A stretch of 64,000 bases of DNA from Photobacterium kagoshimensis (lineage in GTDB: Bacteria; Pseudomonadota; Gammaproteobacteria; Enterobacterales; Vibrionaceae), in assembly GCF_050337045.1 (NCBI RefSeq), contig NZ_JAKJSO010000013.1:62001-126000 (forward strand), in the 5' to 3' direction. How positions within the stretch are numbered: the stretch's first letter is position 1; every line of letters begins with the position of its first letter. A program made the position numbers and the translations under genes. Positions 33,557 through 42,337 of this stretch are shown here, piece by piece. Under the pieces are notes generated by a model. The model had not been told where the DNA came from. It saw only the letters and a program-made list of their open reading frames with translations, and did not search any database.

Positions 33557-34534
33557 TTAACGACGAAAAACTAAAGCTTTTAAGCCACCTTCAGGATCGA
33601 TGTCTTTAAATTCAGGCGGATTTTCTAAACGCTCAACAAACTGTAATTCAGGGGCTTCTTGCGCCATACCATCGATTAAGAACTGAGAATTAATGGATGG
33701 ATCGTTCACACATGCCAGCACTTGACCGTTCTCGACCAGTAACTCAGGTAAGCGACGTAAGATTTTGGCGTAATCCTTGGTTAACGCAAAACTGCCCTTT
33801 TGAAATGAAGGCGGATCGATAATGATCAAATCATAAGCGCCCATCTTGCGCACTTTTCCCCACGACTTAAACAACTCATGACCTAAGAAGCTCACTTTTG
33901 ATAAATCGTGCTTGTTCAGATGGTGGTTATCACGACCACGGCTCAACGCAGCCTTTGCCATGTCAAGGTTTACAACATGCTCGGCGCCACCCGCTATCGC
34001 AGCAATAGAAAAGCCACAAGTATACGCAAATAAGTTAAGTACTCGCTTACCTTCGGCGTGTTCTTGTACCCACTTGCGACCATAACGCATGTCTAAAAAT
34101 AAACCATTATTTTGCTTACGCCCTAGGTCCAATTTATACGTTAGACCATTTTCAACTACATCTTGGTATTCACGTAATTCACCCCAAATCACTTCGGTTG
34201 GTAAACCATCGCGATCACGGTGCTGAAGCAGTAAAGCGTTTGCACCACACTGCTGCCATTGCGGTGTCGTTAATAAGCGCTGTAATAATGCGTGTAACGC
34301 TGCTAAAAATTCAGGAGATGGCTCTTTAAATAAAGAGACCAAAACCTGATCTTGTAACGAATCAACCGTGATTTGCTCTAATCCCTGCCAGCAGCGACCA
34401 CGGCCATGAAACAAACGACGCACTTCAGATGGTGGAGTCGATAATGCATTAAGGAGGTGTTGTTCTAATTGAGTAAGTGCGTTTATATCCATCTTGCCAG
34501 TCGATTGTTCAGATAAAGGCGCTATTCTAATCAC
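33557..34534 (-). CDS. class I SAM-dependent methyltransferase (RlmI/RlmK-like)
   Basis: A 325-residue methyltransferase of COG1092 type, related to rRNA cytosine/guanine methylases. The SAM-binding motif is VLNLFAYTCGFSIAA, then NLDMAKAALSRGRDNH, and the catalytic/substrate motif is IIIDPPSFQKG. The region before it (about 1-120) lacks a clear PUA domain. The open frame starts with a GTG at 34534, ten nucleotides after the small upstream gene stops. An ATG at 34492 is another possible start, and neither has a strong ribosome-binding site. The target base is not deducible. Confidence 0.82.
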   Translation of the reverse strand: MIRIAPLSEQSTGKMDINALTQLEQHLLNALSTPPSEVRRLFHGRGRCWQGLEQITVDSLQDQVLVSLFKEPSPEFLAALHALLQRLLTTPQWQQCGANALLLQHRDRDGLPTEVIWGELREYQDVVENGLTYKLDLGRKQNNGLFLDMRYGRKWVQEHAEGKRVLNLFAYTCGFSIAAIAGGAEHVVNLDMAKAALSRGRDNHHLNKHDLSKVSFLGHELFKSWGKVRKMGAYDLIIIDPPSFQKGSFALTKDYAKILRRLPELLVENGQVLACVNDPSINSQFLIDGMAQEAPELQFVERLENPPEFKDIDPEGGLKALVFRR

Positions 34535-34544
34535 CTAAGCGTGT

Positions 34545-34751
34545 TCAAGCCACTAGCTTTTGTTGTTCTTCTTCAATACGGGAGCTGGCGAGTACAGCAT
34601 ACTCTGCGGTGATACGAACTTGACGATGGCGTTTAAGGCGGGTTTTCATGGTATGACGGTTACGACGGAGCGAGGCTAAATCCCAAAAGCGGGTTTTATT
34701 TTTCTTTTTCTTGATTCGCATACGTAGCGAGACGGAACGGGTCAGGCGCAT
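34545..34751 (-). CDS. small basic protein, unknown
   Basis: A 68-residue, strongly basic protein (MRLTRSVSLRMRIKKKKNK..., rich in Arg and Lys up to residue 45, acidic-helical at the end). I do not recognise the family. Evidence that it is real: a GAGGA ribosome-binding site at correct spacing, a stop 10 nt before the methyltransferase start on the same strand, and a perfect hairpin directly before its ribosome-binding site. The composition suggests RNA binding, which is inference. It may form an operon with the methyltransferase. Confidence 0.55.
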   Translation of the reverse strand: MRLTRSVSLRMRIKKKKNKTRFWDLASLRRNRHTMKTRLKRHRQVRITAEYAVLASSRIEEEQQKLVA

Positions 34752-34760
34752 TCTATTCCT

Positions 34761-34784
34761 CGGTCTAGGTCATTTCCTAGACCG
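34761..34784 (-). promoter_or_regulatory. hairpin abutting the ribosome-binding site of the small basic gene
   Basis: On the minus strand CGGTCTAGG-AAATGA-CCTAGACCG forms a perfect 9-bp stem. Its last base touches the AGGA of the ribosome-binding site at 34757-34760. No T run follows, so it is not a terminator. Confidence 0.7.
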
Positions 34785-34947
34785 ATATTATAGGAGACTC
34801 TTATTAAGATAGCATTTGCGTTTGAACAAGTTAGCAGCAGTTAAACCAAGTTATTTTTTGATTTAACTAAAACTGTTGAGAAACGAGTAAATAAATCAGC
34901 ACTTGCTCACACCACCAATGCAATTCTAAGGTAATCACTGCATAATG

Positions 34948-35652
34948 TTAACGCTGACAGGCTTTTTGTAAGCTAACCGGTAATGCTGGCCAATCTAGCG
35001 TCCAAGGTGATTGCCAATCCACTAATGCCGCTTTTATTTCCTCACTGTGCCAAAGATCACCCTGAACAGGTGGGCACGTAAACCTCAATATCTCACCTTT
35101 ATACGGGAATGCCAACGAGTAAGCATGCAGATAACCACGATCGGCATCTTCACAACCATAAATCGCATCTCCCGTAATGCCCGCACCAACACTACGTAAC
35201 GCGACACGGATCTGGTGGGTCTTGCCTGTATAAGGCTTACATAAAAAGAACCGACGACCATGGCCTGCCGCGGTTGAAAAAAACTGAGTCACCGCAGGGT
35301 TTTCTTTGGTACTTTCCAATTTCCAGCTACTGCGGCGAGAACGGCTCATATCACCAACAACGACACCCTGCTTTTTCTTTGGCTTCTTAGTACCTATCGC
35401 GATGTAAAACTTCTCTACTACTCGGTTGGCAAAGTTAGCCGACAGCACAGCTGCCGCCGCTTTATTGCGCCCTAATAACAGCAGGCCCGATGTCATCTTA
35501 TCTAACCGATGGATCAAATAAAGTTGCTCATCACCTGTTTGTTCAGCAACAGCCGCTAATAGAGGCTGATCATTATCATCTTTATGCACACTCACTTCTG
35601 GGTGTTTATTGATAATAAGAAAGTCAGGGTGTTGATGAACCAGTGTAAACAT
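34948..35652 (-). CDS. RluA-family pseudouridine synthase (TIGR01621-like)
   Basis: A 234-residue pseudouridine synthase without S4 domain. The catalytic motif is HRLDKMTSGLLLL, with the nucleophilic Asp in HRLD. The later motifs KPYTGKTHQIRVAL and ITGDAIYG also match the family. The short form lacking an S4 domain fits the subfamily found in Vibrio that resembles RluA-type enzymes acting on rRNA or tRNA. The target uridine is unknown. The downstream methyltransferase also modifies RNA by family, but 196 bp and a hairpin separate the genes. Confidence 0.9.
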   Translation of the reverse strand: MFTLVHQHPDFLIINKHPEVSVHKDDNDQPLLAAVAEQTGDEQLYLIHRLDKMTSGLLLLGRNKAAAAVLSANFANRVVEKFYIAIGTKKPKKKQGVVVGDMSRSRRSSWKLESTKENPAVTQFFSTAAGHGRRFFLCKPYTGKTHQIRVALRSVGAGITGDAIYGCEDADRGYLHAYSLAFPYKGEILRFTCPPVQGDLWHSEEIKAALVDWQSPWTLDWPALPVSLQKACQR

Positions 35653-35775
35653 ACTGCGGCCTTAGGAGGAAAGAGTGTTAAATGGCATGAACGCGGCATG
35701 CACATAATAGAAAGCGGAGTATATACCCAAGTCACTATAAAATGCAGGTTTCCGTTTAGCGCTTCATACAAAAAG

Positions 35776-35805
35776 AAAACCACTCAATTCAAATTGAGTG
35801 GTTTT
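35776..35805. terminator. bidirectional intrinsic terminator
   Basis: AAAACCACTCAATT-CA-AATTGAGTGGTTTT with T-rich flanks on both strands. It ends the NSS transporter gene on the minus strand. Confidence 0.9.
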
Positions 35806-35827
35806 CTTTTTTAATCGATTCCGCAGT

Positions 35828-37162
35828 CTAAGCAAAGAATACAAATAGCATCAGTAGTGGGCAAACCACGCGGACATACCAAGGCCAGATCTTCCAAAAC
35901 ACCCCTTGCTCTAACTCAGGGTAACCTTGCTTAATCTCTTGTAGTGCTTGATCGCGCTTCCATACCCAGCCAACAAGTAACGCAAAGACCATACCTAATA
36001 TAGGTTGTGCATATTCAGTGGTGAGTGAGATAACTAAACCAAACATATCACCGAAGTTAAACACTATGATGGCAGAGAAAATAGTAATGACACCACCTAT
36101 CCACCACACTGCGACTTTTCGATCTTGTTGGAGCTCTTCCGTAGCGCAGGCAACAGGTACTTCTAGCATTGAAATAGAAGATGTTAGAGCCGCGATAACC
36201 ATAAGAATAAAAAACAGAATACCAACTAATAAGCCAGCAGCCCCCATGGTTTCAAACATGGCTGGTAACACACTAAATACCAAGGTATCTGATGACAGCA
36301 AGGCACCTGCTTCATTATAAATCTCAACACCGTTGTTGGCGGCAACAAACATCGCAGGCAAAATCAACAAACCCGCAACAAAAGCCACAGAGGTATCAAG
36401 TAAAGCGACTTGTGCGGCTACTTTAGGTAGGTTGACATCTTTTTTAATGTAAGAGCCATACACCATCATTGAGCAAACACCCAAAGACAACGAGAAGAAA
36501 GCTTGCCCCATGGCACTAACAACGAGATCGGCACTAAAGTGTGAAAAATCTGGGATCAAGTACATTTTAAGGCCGTTTATCGCACCCTCTTGAGTGAGAA
36601 TGTAACCAACCATAAGTATAAAGAGTATCAATAAAACAGGCATTAAACGCGTTGACCAACGTTCGATACCCTCTGCGACCCCATTTCGTACTACCATGAT
36701 GGTGAGCACCATGAAGACAACCATCAAGATCAGGTTACGTGCGGTACCAAAAGACTCCAACCATTGCGCAGCCGCAACCATCCCCAATGTTTCTAGAATA
36801 GGCCCCATAAGAGACCCCAACAACCAACCTGCAACAATGGCATAAAAACTAAGGATCATAGATACAGCGATCATACCCGCAATACCTAATCCTGTTGCCA
36901 CCTTCTTTTGTGCAGGCCAGATAGAACGCAATGATTTAATAGGATTAGCACTGCCATAGCGACCAATGGTTAATTCGGCAACCAATAGCGGGTATGCCAA
37001 CGCAAAAACCATCAATAAATAAACAATTAAAAAGACAGCACCACCATTGCTTGCTGCTTGAGTTGGAAATCCCCAAATGTTTCCCAACCCAACAGCAGAA
37101 CCCGCTGCTGCTAAAATAAAACCAATTCTGGAGCTAAACTGCGCTCTTGATTGACTTGCCAT
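35828..37162 (-). CDS. neurotransmitter:sodium symporter (NSS) family transporter
   Basis: A 444-residue Na+-coupled amino-acid transporter with eleven or so transmembrane helices, as in bacterial LeuT-like NSS proteins such as TnaT and Tyt1. Helix 1 carries the sodium and substrate site (FILAAAGSAVGLGNIWGFP). Helix 6 has MGQAFFSLSLGVCSMMVYGSY. The substrate is not shown by sequence, but a perfect TyrR box lies 43 bp upstream of the start. That points to an aromatic amino acid, most likely tyrosine or tryptophan. It is a single gene. Confidence 0.9.
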   Translation of the reverse strand: MASQSRAQFSSRIGFILAAAGSAVGLGNIWGFPTQAASNGGAVFLIVYLLMVFALAYPLLVAELTIGRYGSANPIKSLRSIWPAQKKVATGLGIAGMIAVSMILSFYAIVAGWLLGSLMGPILETLGMVAAAQWLESFGTARNLILMVVFMVLTIMVVRNGVAEGIERWSTRLMPVLLILFILMVGYILTQEGAINGLKMYLIPDFSHFSADLVVSAMGQAFFSLSLGVCSMMVYGSYIKKDVNLPKVAAQVALLDTSVAFVAGLLILPAMFVAANNGVEIYNEAGALLSSDTLVFSVLPAMFETMGAAGLLVGILFFILMVIAALTSSISMLEVPVACATEELQQDRKVAVWWIGGVITIFSAIIVFNFGDMFGLVISLTTEYAQPILGMVFALLVGWVWKRDQALQEIKQGYPELEQGVFWKIWPWYVRVVCPLLMLFVFFA

Positions 37163-37532
37163 ACGCCTTCCCTGTCGTGTTAGTTTCTAATTAGAATTAC
37201 GTCATGTAAAATATTTTTTACAATATGGACAATCTCATTGTCGCTACGTTACTAGTTAGTAAACCAGTTATCGAATACAATGTGAAGCGCACTTTTCAAC
37301 ATTTTGAAACTTAGCACTAACCATATTCACAATAACTGCATAAATCGCCAATTTTATTAGCACAGTCACCATTCAATCACATCGCAAAGTTTCTCACTGA
37401 CATTTCCTACTGCTCTGCATCATAGTTACACTTTAATCGTTGCCTAGTGCCGAGTTCGATGACTTAACACTATGTTTTCGTGACAAAACGATGCAAAATA
37501 AGCTCAAAGTTTTACAATTATAAGTCGGTAGA
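37163..37532. other. divergent promoter region between NSS transporter and cls
   Basis: About 370 bp. It holds the TyrR box near the transporter side. Nothing else is distinct. Confidence 0.5.
37205..37222. promoter_or_regulatory. TyrR box
   Basis: TGTAAA-ATATTT-TTTACA matches the TyrR consensus TGTAAA-N6-TTTACA at all twelve defined positions. It is centred about 50 bp upstream of the NSS transporter start codon. Confidence 0.75.
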
Positions 37533-38990
37533 ATGGAACAGTTTTATCAAATCTTAGTTTGGCTGAGCGTATTTTTATACTGGCTACTCATTGCCGGTAT
37601 TACTATCCGTGTCGTCTTTAAACGCCGCGTGGTCGGCGTGTCGCTTGCTTGGCTAATGATTATCTACATCATTCCTGTTGGTGGGATCATCGCTTACCTC
37701 TTATTTGGTGAGCTCAACCTAGGGAAAAAGCGCGCTAAACGCGCTCTCGATATGTTTAGCCCCTACGCTGACTGGTTCCAACGCTTAAATGATTGCCCTG
37801 AACACCAACCGCAACTAATGAGCCAATACGCACGACCAATTTGTGACTTGTGCGAAAATCGTTTAGGTATACCAAGCTTAGTTGGCAACAGTTTGTCACT
37901 ACAAGATTCACCGCAAACAATTCTGCGGTCGATTATCGATGACATTAAACAAGCGCAACTCTCCATTCATCTCGAGTTCTACATCTGGCACCCAGGTGGT
38001 TTAGCAGATGAAGTCGGTGTTGCGCTTATCGATGCAGCCAAAAGAGGGCTACGCGTTAAGCTGCTATTAGATTCCGCTGGCAGTATGCGTTTTTTCCGCT
38101 CACATTGGCCTAGGTTGATGCGTCATGCAGGCATAGAAGTGACAGAAGCCCTCGCTGTCACGCCTTTTCGGATGTTCCTTCGTCGATTAGATTTACGCCA
38201 ACATCGCAAGATTGTGGTGATCGATAATGAGATTGCTTATACAGGCTCAATGAACTTAGTCGATCCAAGATTCTTTAAAACCGATGCAGGTGTGGGTGAA
38301 TGGGTTGACGTGATGGTACGCCTAACGGGGCCAACGGTAACGGTACTTAACAGCATTCAGGCATGGGACTGGGAGGTTGAAACAGGTACTCGCGACTTAC
38401 CCCCTATGCCCAACTGCAGTATCAAGCAACCGAACGAGCATTCAGATACCGTACAAGTGATCCCTTCAGGCCCTGGTATGCCTGACGAGATTATCCATCA
38501 AGTATTGCTACTCAGTATTTATCAAGCCCAAGAAAGTGTTGTGATCACCACGCCTTACTTCGTACCGAGTGAGAATCTACTGCACGCCCTGCGCGGTGCC
38601 GCACTACGGGGCATTAATGTCAGCTTAATTATTCCAGATAAAAACGACTCAACCATGGTTGAGTGGGCAAGCCGCTCATTTTTCGCTGAATTGCTCAGTG
38701 CAGGTGTAAAAATTTATCGATTCCATGGTGGGCTGCTGCATACTAAGTCCGTTGTTATCGACGATAATCACTGCTTGATCGGCACAGTTAACCTAGATAT
38801 GCGCAGTTTATGGCTCAATTTTGAGGTAACCCTCGCCGTTGATAGTGCAGAGTTTACCCAGCAGCTCAGTTGGCTACAGCAAGAATATATCAAAGATTCA
38901 ACCTTGGTCGATCGGCGAGAATGGGAAAAACGCTCAGTCCAACACAAGCTTGCAGAGCAGTTTTTCTATATGTTCAGCCCGCTGCTTTAA
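37533..38990 (+). CDS. cls: cardiolipin synthase
   Basis: A 485-residue inner-membrane enzyme of the phospholipase D superfamily that joins two phosphatidylglycerols into cardiolipin and glycerol. Two N-terminal transmembrane segments (about 8-28 and 40-60) precede two HKD active sites: QHRKIVVIDNEIAYTGSMN, and LHTKSVVIDDNHCLIGTVN. The length and architecture fit ClsA. The start is the ATG at 37533. It is followed by a terminator and converges on the Tad locus. Confidence 0.95.
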   Translation: MEQFYQILVWLSVFLYWLLIAGITIRVVFKRRVVGVSLAWLMIIYIIPVGGIIAYLLFGELNLGKKRAKRALDMFSPYADWFQRLNDCPEHQPQLMSQYARPICDLCENRLGIPSLVGNSLSLQDSPQTILRSIIDDIKQAQLSIHLEFYIWHPGGLADEVGVALIDAAKRGLRVKLLLDSAGSMRFFRSHWPRLMRHAGIEVTEALAVTPFRMFLRRLDLRQHRKIVVIDNEIAYTGSMNLVDPRFFKTDAGVGEWVDVMVRLTGPTVTVLNSIQAWDWEVETGTRDLPPMPNCSIKQPNEHSDTVQVIPSGPGMPDEIIHQVLLLSIYQAQESVVITTPYFVPSENLLHALRGAALRGINVSLIIPDKNDSTMVEWASRSFFAELLSAGVKIYRFHGGLLHTKSVVIDDNHCLIGTVNLDMRSLWLNFEVTLAVDSAEFTQQLSWLQQEYIKDSTLVDRREWEKRSVQHKLAEQFFYMFSPLL

Positions 38991-39002
38991 GCTCTTACCC
39001 AT

Positions 39003-39043
39003 AAAAAATCCCAGCCAAGTTTACACTTGCGCTGGGATCTTTA
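39003..39043. terminator. intrinsic terminator between cls and the Tad locus
   Basis: AATCCCAGC-C-AAGT loop ACTT-GC-GCTGGGATCTTT: a stem with an internal bulge. The A run on the other side lets it serve the minus-strand Tad operon as well. Confidence 0.8.
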
Positions 39044-39070
39044 ATTACGGTGTAGCGATATTAAAGAGTA

Positions 39071-39709
39071 TTAAACTTTAATTTCAACACGGCGGTTCAG
39101 CTCACGACCCGTTTCTGTACTATTATCCGCAACTGGCGCAGACTCACCCTTGGTGGTCGCTTTTAATTGATTGTTATGCATGCCACGCGATTTTAAGAAG
39201 GCTTCAACAGACTGGCTACGACGTAAACCCAGTGCCAAGTTATATTCAGCGCTACCTTTGGCATCAGTGTGTCCTTCTAACTCCACCATTGCCTTACTAT
39301 TTTTAAGCTGAGCGGCAATACTCTCAAGAATACGTACTGATGTTTTACTCAGTGTTGAATGATCGAATGTAAAAAACACACGTGCAACAGTTTGGCCACT
39401 CTGAAATTTTGGTGATGCATTATTATCGACAATCTTAACCACACCATTTTGCTCAAGGTAAGCTAAGCAATCGCGGTTAATATCTGTCATATCTGCCAGT
39501 AACTCAGCATACGCCGATAAATCAAGATCAACAGGTTTGCCTGTTAACATTTGGCCATTACGGTGATGTGCAATCACAACGGGCTGATGCTGAGTAATGG
39601 TTAACTCTTGATTAAAAGCCGTTGTTTCACATAGGTGTTGAAGCAAGGTTTCGTCAGCATGCACGCTTGATGTCGCGACAAGTAATAATGGCAATAAACG
39701 TTTCATCAT
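39071..39709 (-). CDS. OmpA-family protein of the Tad locus
   Basis: A 212-residue secreted protein with a signal peptide (MMKRLLPLLLVATSSVHA). Its C-terminal OmpA-like peptidoglycan-binding domain lies at about 110-212, with LEGHTDAKGSAEYNLALGLRR and the closing ELNRRVEIKV. It overlaps tadD by four bases (ATGA), so it belongs to the pilus operon. It is last in the operon. It probably ties the secretion apparatus to peptidoglycan. Confidence 0.88.
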   Translation of the reverse strand: MMKRLLPLLLVATSSVHADETLLQHLCETTAFNQELTITQHQPVVIAHHRNGQMLTGKPVDLDLSAYAELLADMTDINRDCLAYLEQNGVVKIVDNNASPKFQSGQTVARVFFTFDHSTLSKTSVRILESIAAQLKNSKAMVELEGHTDAKGSAEYNLALGLRRSQSVEAFLKSRGMHNNQLKATTKGESAPVADNSTETGRELNRRVEIKV

Positions 39710-40518
39710 GATTCAACTTCCTCATCTTGATCAACACGTTGTTGATCACTTTCATTAATACTTTGTGATTGCTGTAAACTATCTAATGCCGGCAAATTGA
39801 ACCTTGCAGGCTGTTGTAAGTCTTCACGAAGATGTTCAAACATCTCCATTGCTTCGTCTTCACTCATTTCTTGCAACAGCAAATGCTTAACTTTGCTGTA
39901 TTGATTAGAGAGCATTAAACTCACAATCAAATTTGCTTTGATCTGGGTATCAAAACGATTTTTCTGGTACAACGGCATTAAACGCTCAGCCGCTTTTTCG
40001 TACTGTCCTTCCATCATTTCAGTCATAGCAAGGTTATTCTTTATTGCACTTTCACTCTTAAAACCAACTCTGGCCTCAAAGAAATACTGACGCGCTAAAT
40101 CAAACTGACCTTGTCGAGCTAACATAATACCGTAAAGATTTTTTACCGCATAAACGTCTTTGCCGACAGCTAGACTATAATCGATATAATACTTTGCTTG
40201 GCTATAGTCTCTCTTGGAGTAAGCTATATCAGCACGAGTCAGCCAGCAATTATTTAATAAGCTACATTGATCATCAGGCACTTGATCAATGTAATAGCTG
40301 GCTGCTTCTATATCACCATCTTTGTAATACGTTGTCGCCAGTTTCACAGATGCTTCAAAATCCTTAGGGTTTAATTTTAAACGCGCCCGATAATTATCTT
40401 GCAGACCATCATAGTTTTGTGTGATTTCCATTCTTTTTTCATCACTAATACTCGATTTAGTTGAGTTAGAACAACCACTACTCATCAGTGCCAATAAGAA
40501 AACAATAAGAAACTTCAT
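39706..40518 (-). CDS. tadD: TadD-like TPR lipoprotein
   Basis: A 270-residue protein with a lipobox (LMSSGCSNS, Cys16) and tetratricopeptide repeats over about residues 40-230, for example NPKDFEASVKLATTYYKDGD and DVYAVKNLYGIMLARQGQFD. TadD proteins are outer-membrane lipoproteins that help secretin assembly. The start overlaps the tadC stop by one base (TAATG). Confidence 0.87.
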   Translation of the reverse strand: MKFLIVFLLALMSSGCSNSTKSSISDEKRMEITQNYDGLQDNYRARLKLNPKDFEASVKLATTYYKDGDIEAASYYIDQVPDDQCSLLNNCWLTRADIAYSKRDYSQAKYYIDYSLAVGKDVYAVKNLYGIMLARQGQFDLARQYFFEARVGFKSESAIKNNLAMTEMMEGQYEKAAERLMPLYQKNRFDTQIKANLIVSLMLSNQYSKVKHLLLQEMSEDEAMEMFEHLREDLQQPARFNLPALDSLQQSQSINESDQQRVDQDEEVES

Positions 40519-41393
40519 TAACTAATCCCACCTGATTGCATTAGTCGCATTACTCCTGGTGCGATGATTAAAACGACAATAGGAATCATAATAAACAATA
40601 TAAGAGGGATACTCATTTTTGCCGATAATTGACCAATTTTCTCTTCCGTATCAAGCATCTGAACTTCACGAATATCTTTCGATAGCGTAATAAGCACTTC
40701 ATAAATAGAACTACCATGCTGAAGGCTTTGCAATAAGGTAAAAGTAAAACTACGCACTTCTTGAGTGTTAATACGGACGGCTAATTCTGTAAGAGCCGTT
40801 TCTAACCCCGTTAAACGTGCACGTTCTGCCGTTTTATGAATATGGTATGCCAAGTGCTTATCAAAACCTTTCATCTCTTCGGCTAAATACGCCATCGCAG
40901 ACTCCAATGTCATACCGGTTTGCACACATACCGCCATCAAATCGATCAAATAGGGTAACTCTCGACCTACATTACGCTCTACTGCTTTCTTTTTTGAAGC
41001 AAGTAATTTATCAGGAACAACAATAATTAGCGCCATACATCCAAAAAAGCTAGCCATAGCCACCTCTATATCCTCAGAGCCTGACATGTAAATAAAGATA
41101 CAGATACAAAGGGCAATCAATATAGCCGCCATTTTGGCTGGTAAATAGTATATCGCTAAACTTCGGTTATAAATCCCAGCTTGTTCTAATTTATGTTCAA
41201 ACTCTTTCTTATTTTCAGCACTGATCTTATTCATTGCCTTGCGAAAATTTCGGCGTGCTTCAGACTCTACTTCTTCACTTTGCAATAAACTGTGCATTCG
41301 TTTTCGTTGTTTGGCTCGATGCTCAGACTGAACCCAACTAAATACAATGACACCCAAAAAAAGTAAGACAATAGAGATAACCATTGATGACAT
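40518..41393 (-). CDS. tadC: TadC inner-membrane platform protein
   Basis: A 291-residue protein with an N-terminal transmembrane helix, a paired helix near residues 85-125, and a GspF-like T2SSF domain (about 130-260) ending in another hydrophobic helix (MSIPLILFIMIPIVVLIIAP). With TadB it forms the inner-membrane platform on which the TadA ATPase acts. It overlaps tadB by one base and tadD by one base. Confidence 0.92.
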   Translation of the reverse strand: MSSMVISIVLLFLGVIVFSWVQSEHRAKQRKRMHSLLQSEEVESEARRNFRKAMNKISAENKKEFEHKLEQAGIYNRSLAIYYLPAKMAAILIALCICIFIYMSGSEDIEVAMASFFGCMALIIVVPDKLLASKKKAVERNVGRELPYLIDLMAVCVQTGMTLESAMAYLAEEMKGFDKHLAYHIHKTAERARLTGLETALTELAVRINTQEVRSFTFTLLQSLQHGSSIYEVLITLSKDIREVQMLDTEEKIGQLSAKMSIPLILFIMIPIVVLIIAPGVMRLMQSGGIS

Positions 41394-42310
41394 TAACGAA
41401 TACCTCGCATTAAGTAATAAATGATTCCCATACCAATAGTCTCACTCGCAATCATGTAGAGAAGAATGCTTCTTCCTTCTGGATCAAATATCACAAAATC
41501 AAAATTTTCTGGTTGAGAAAACTTCATTAATATCAGAAAAGCAAATGGGATAGCACCCACTATTTTGGCTGAAATTCGAGCTTCTGATGTCATTGCATTG
41601 GTTTTCTTTTCAACTGCACGTGCATCAAATAACACCCGGTTTAACCGTGTCATGATCTCTTTGAGTTGACCACCACGGATCATATTGGCACGAAGGGTGA
41701 TAATGAAAAAGCGATAGCTTTTATACGGGCAGTTTTGGCATGAACGGCGAAAAACATCATCAGGAGACTCTCCGATTTGTAACCGCTGTCCTACCCATTT
41801 AAATTCCTGCCCAACAACTGAGTCTAATTTATTACCCACAAATTGAATGGCTTGCATAACACTTTCACCAGAGCTCACCGCACTGGTCATTAAGTTAATC
41901 GCATCAGGGAAAGACGCTTCAAATTTCTTTTTTCTTCGCGCTAATAAGAATCGAAATAAAATAAAAGCAGCGACAAAAGGTGTGGCAACTAAAGCAGACA
42001 TACCCGATACAAAGCCAAGTGCTAGATACACACCAACAAGGTAGCTCATACCAAAACTAATAATAACGATACCGATAACGGCTTGGATAAGCCCAGTCTT
42101 ACCAAGCTGAGAGAACACGCCATTTAAACGGATTAACAAACGGTCTTTAACACTTTCACCTTTCAGTGATGCGAGGTTCACTAAGTTAATTTCATTTTCA
42201 GACTGTGATTTTTGGTCCTTCTTTATTGCTGATATTTTCTGTTTTTTAACGGTACTGCTGTATAACAGTGCAGCAGCACCAATCAACACTAAAGAGAAGT
42301 AGAGGGTCAT
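41393..42310 (-). CDS. tadB: TadB inner-membrane platform protein
   Basis: A 305-residue GspF-superfamily protein. Membrane segments lie at about 3-20, 75-125 and 250-300. The T2SSF domain (about 140-265) has FPDAINLMTSAVSSGESVMQ and RVLFDARAVEKKTNAMTSEA, typical of TadB. It stands 27 bp after tadA and overlaps tadC by one base. Confidence 0.92.
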   Translation of the reverse strand: MTLYFSLVLIGAAALLYSSTVKKQKISAIKKDQKSQSENEINLVNLASLKGESVKDRLLIRLNGVFSQLGKTGLIQAVIGIVIISFGMSYLVGVYLALGFVSGMSALVATPFVAAFILFRFLLARRKKKFEASFPDAINLMTSAVSSGESVMQAIQFVGNKLDSVVGQEFKWVGQRLQIGESPDDVFRRSCQNCPYKSYRFFIITLRANMIRGGQLKEIMTRLNRVLFDARAVEKKTNAMTSEARISAKIVGAIPFAFLILMKFSQPENFDFVIFDPEGRSILLYMIASETIGMGIIYYLMRGIR

Positions 42311-42337
42311 GCCTTATCCCTGTTTTATTAAAATGAA

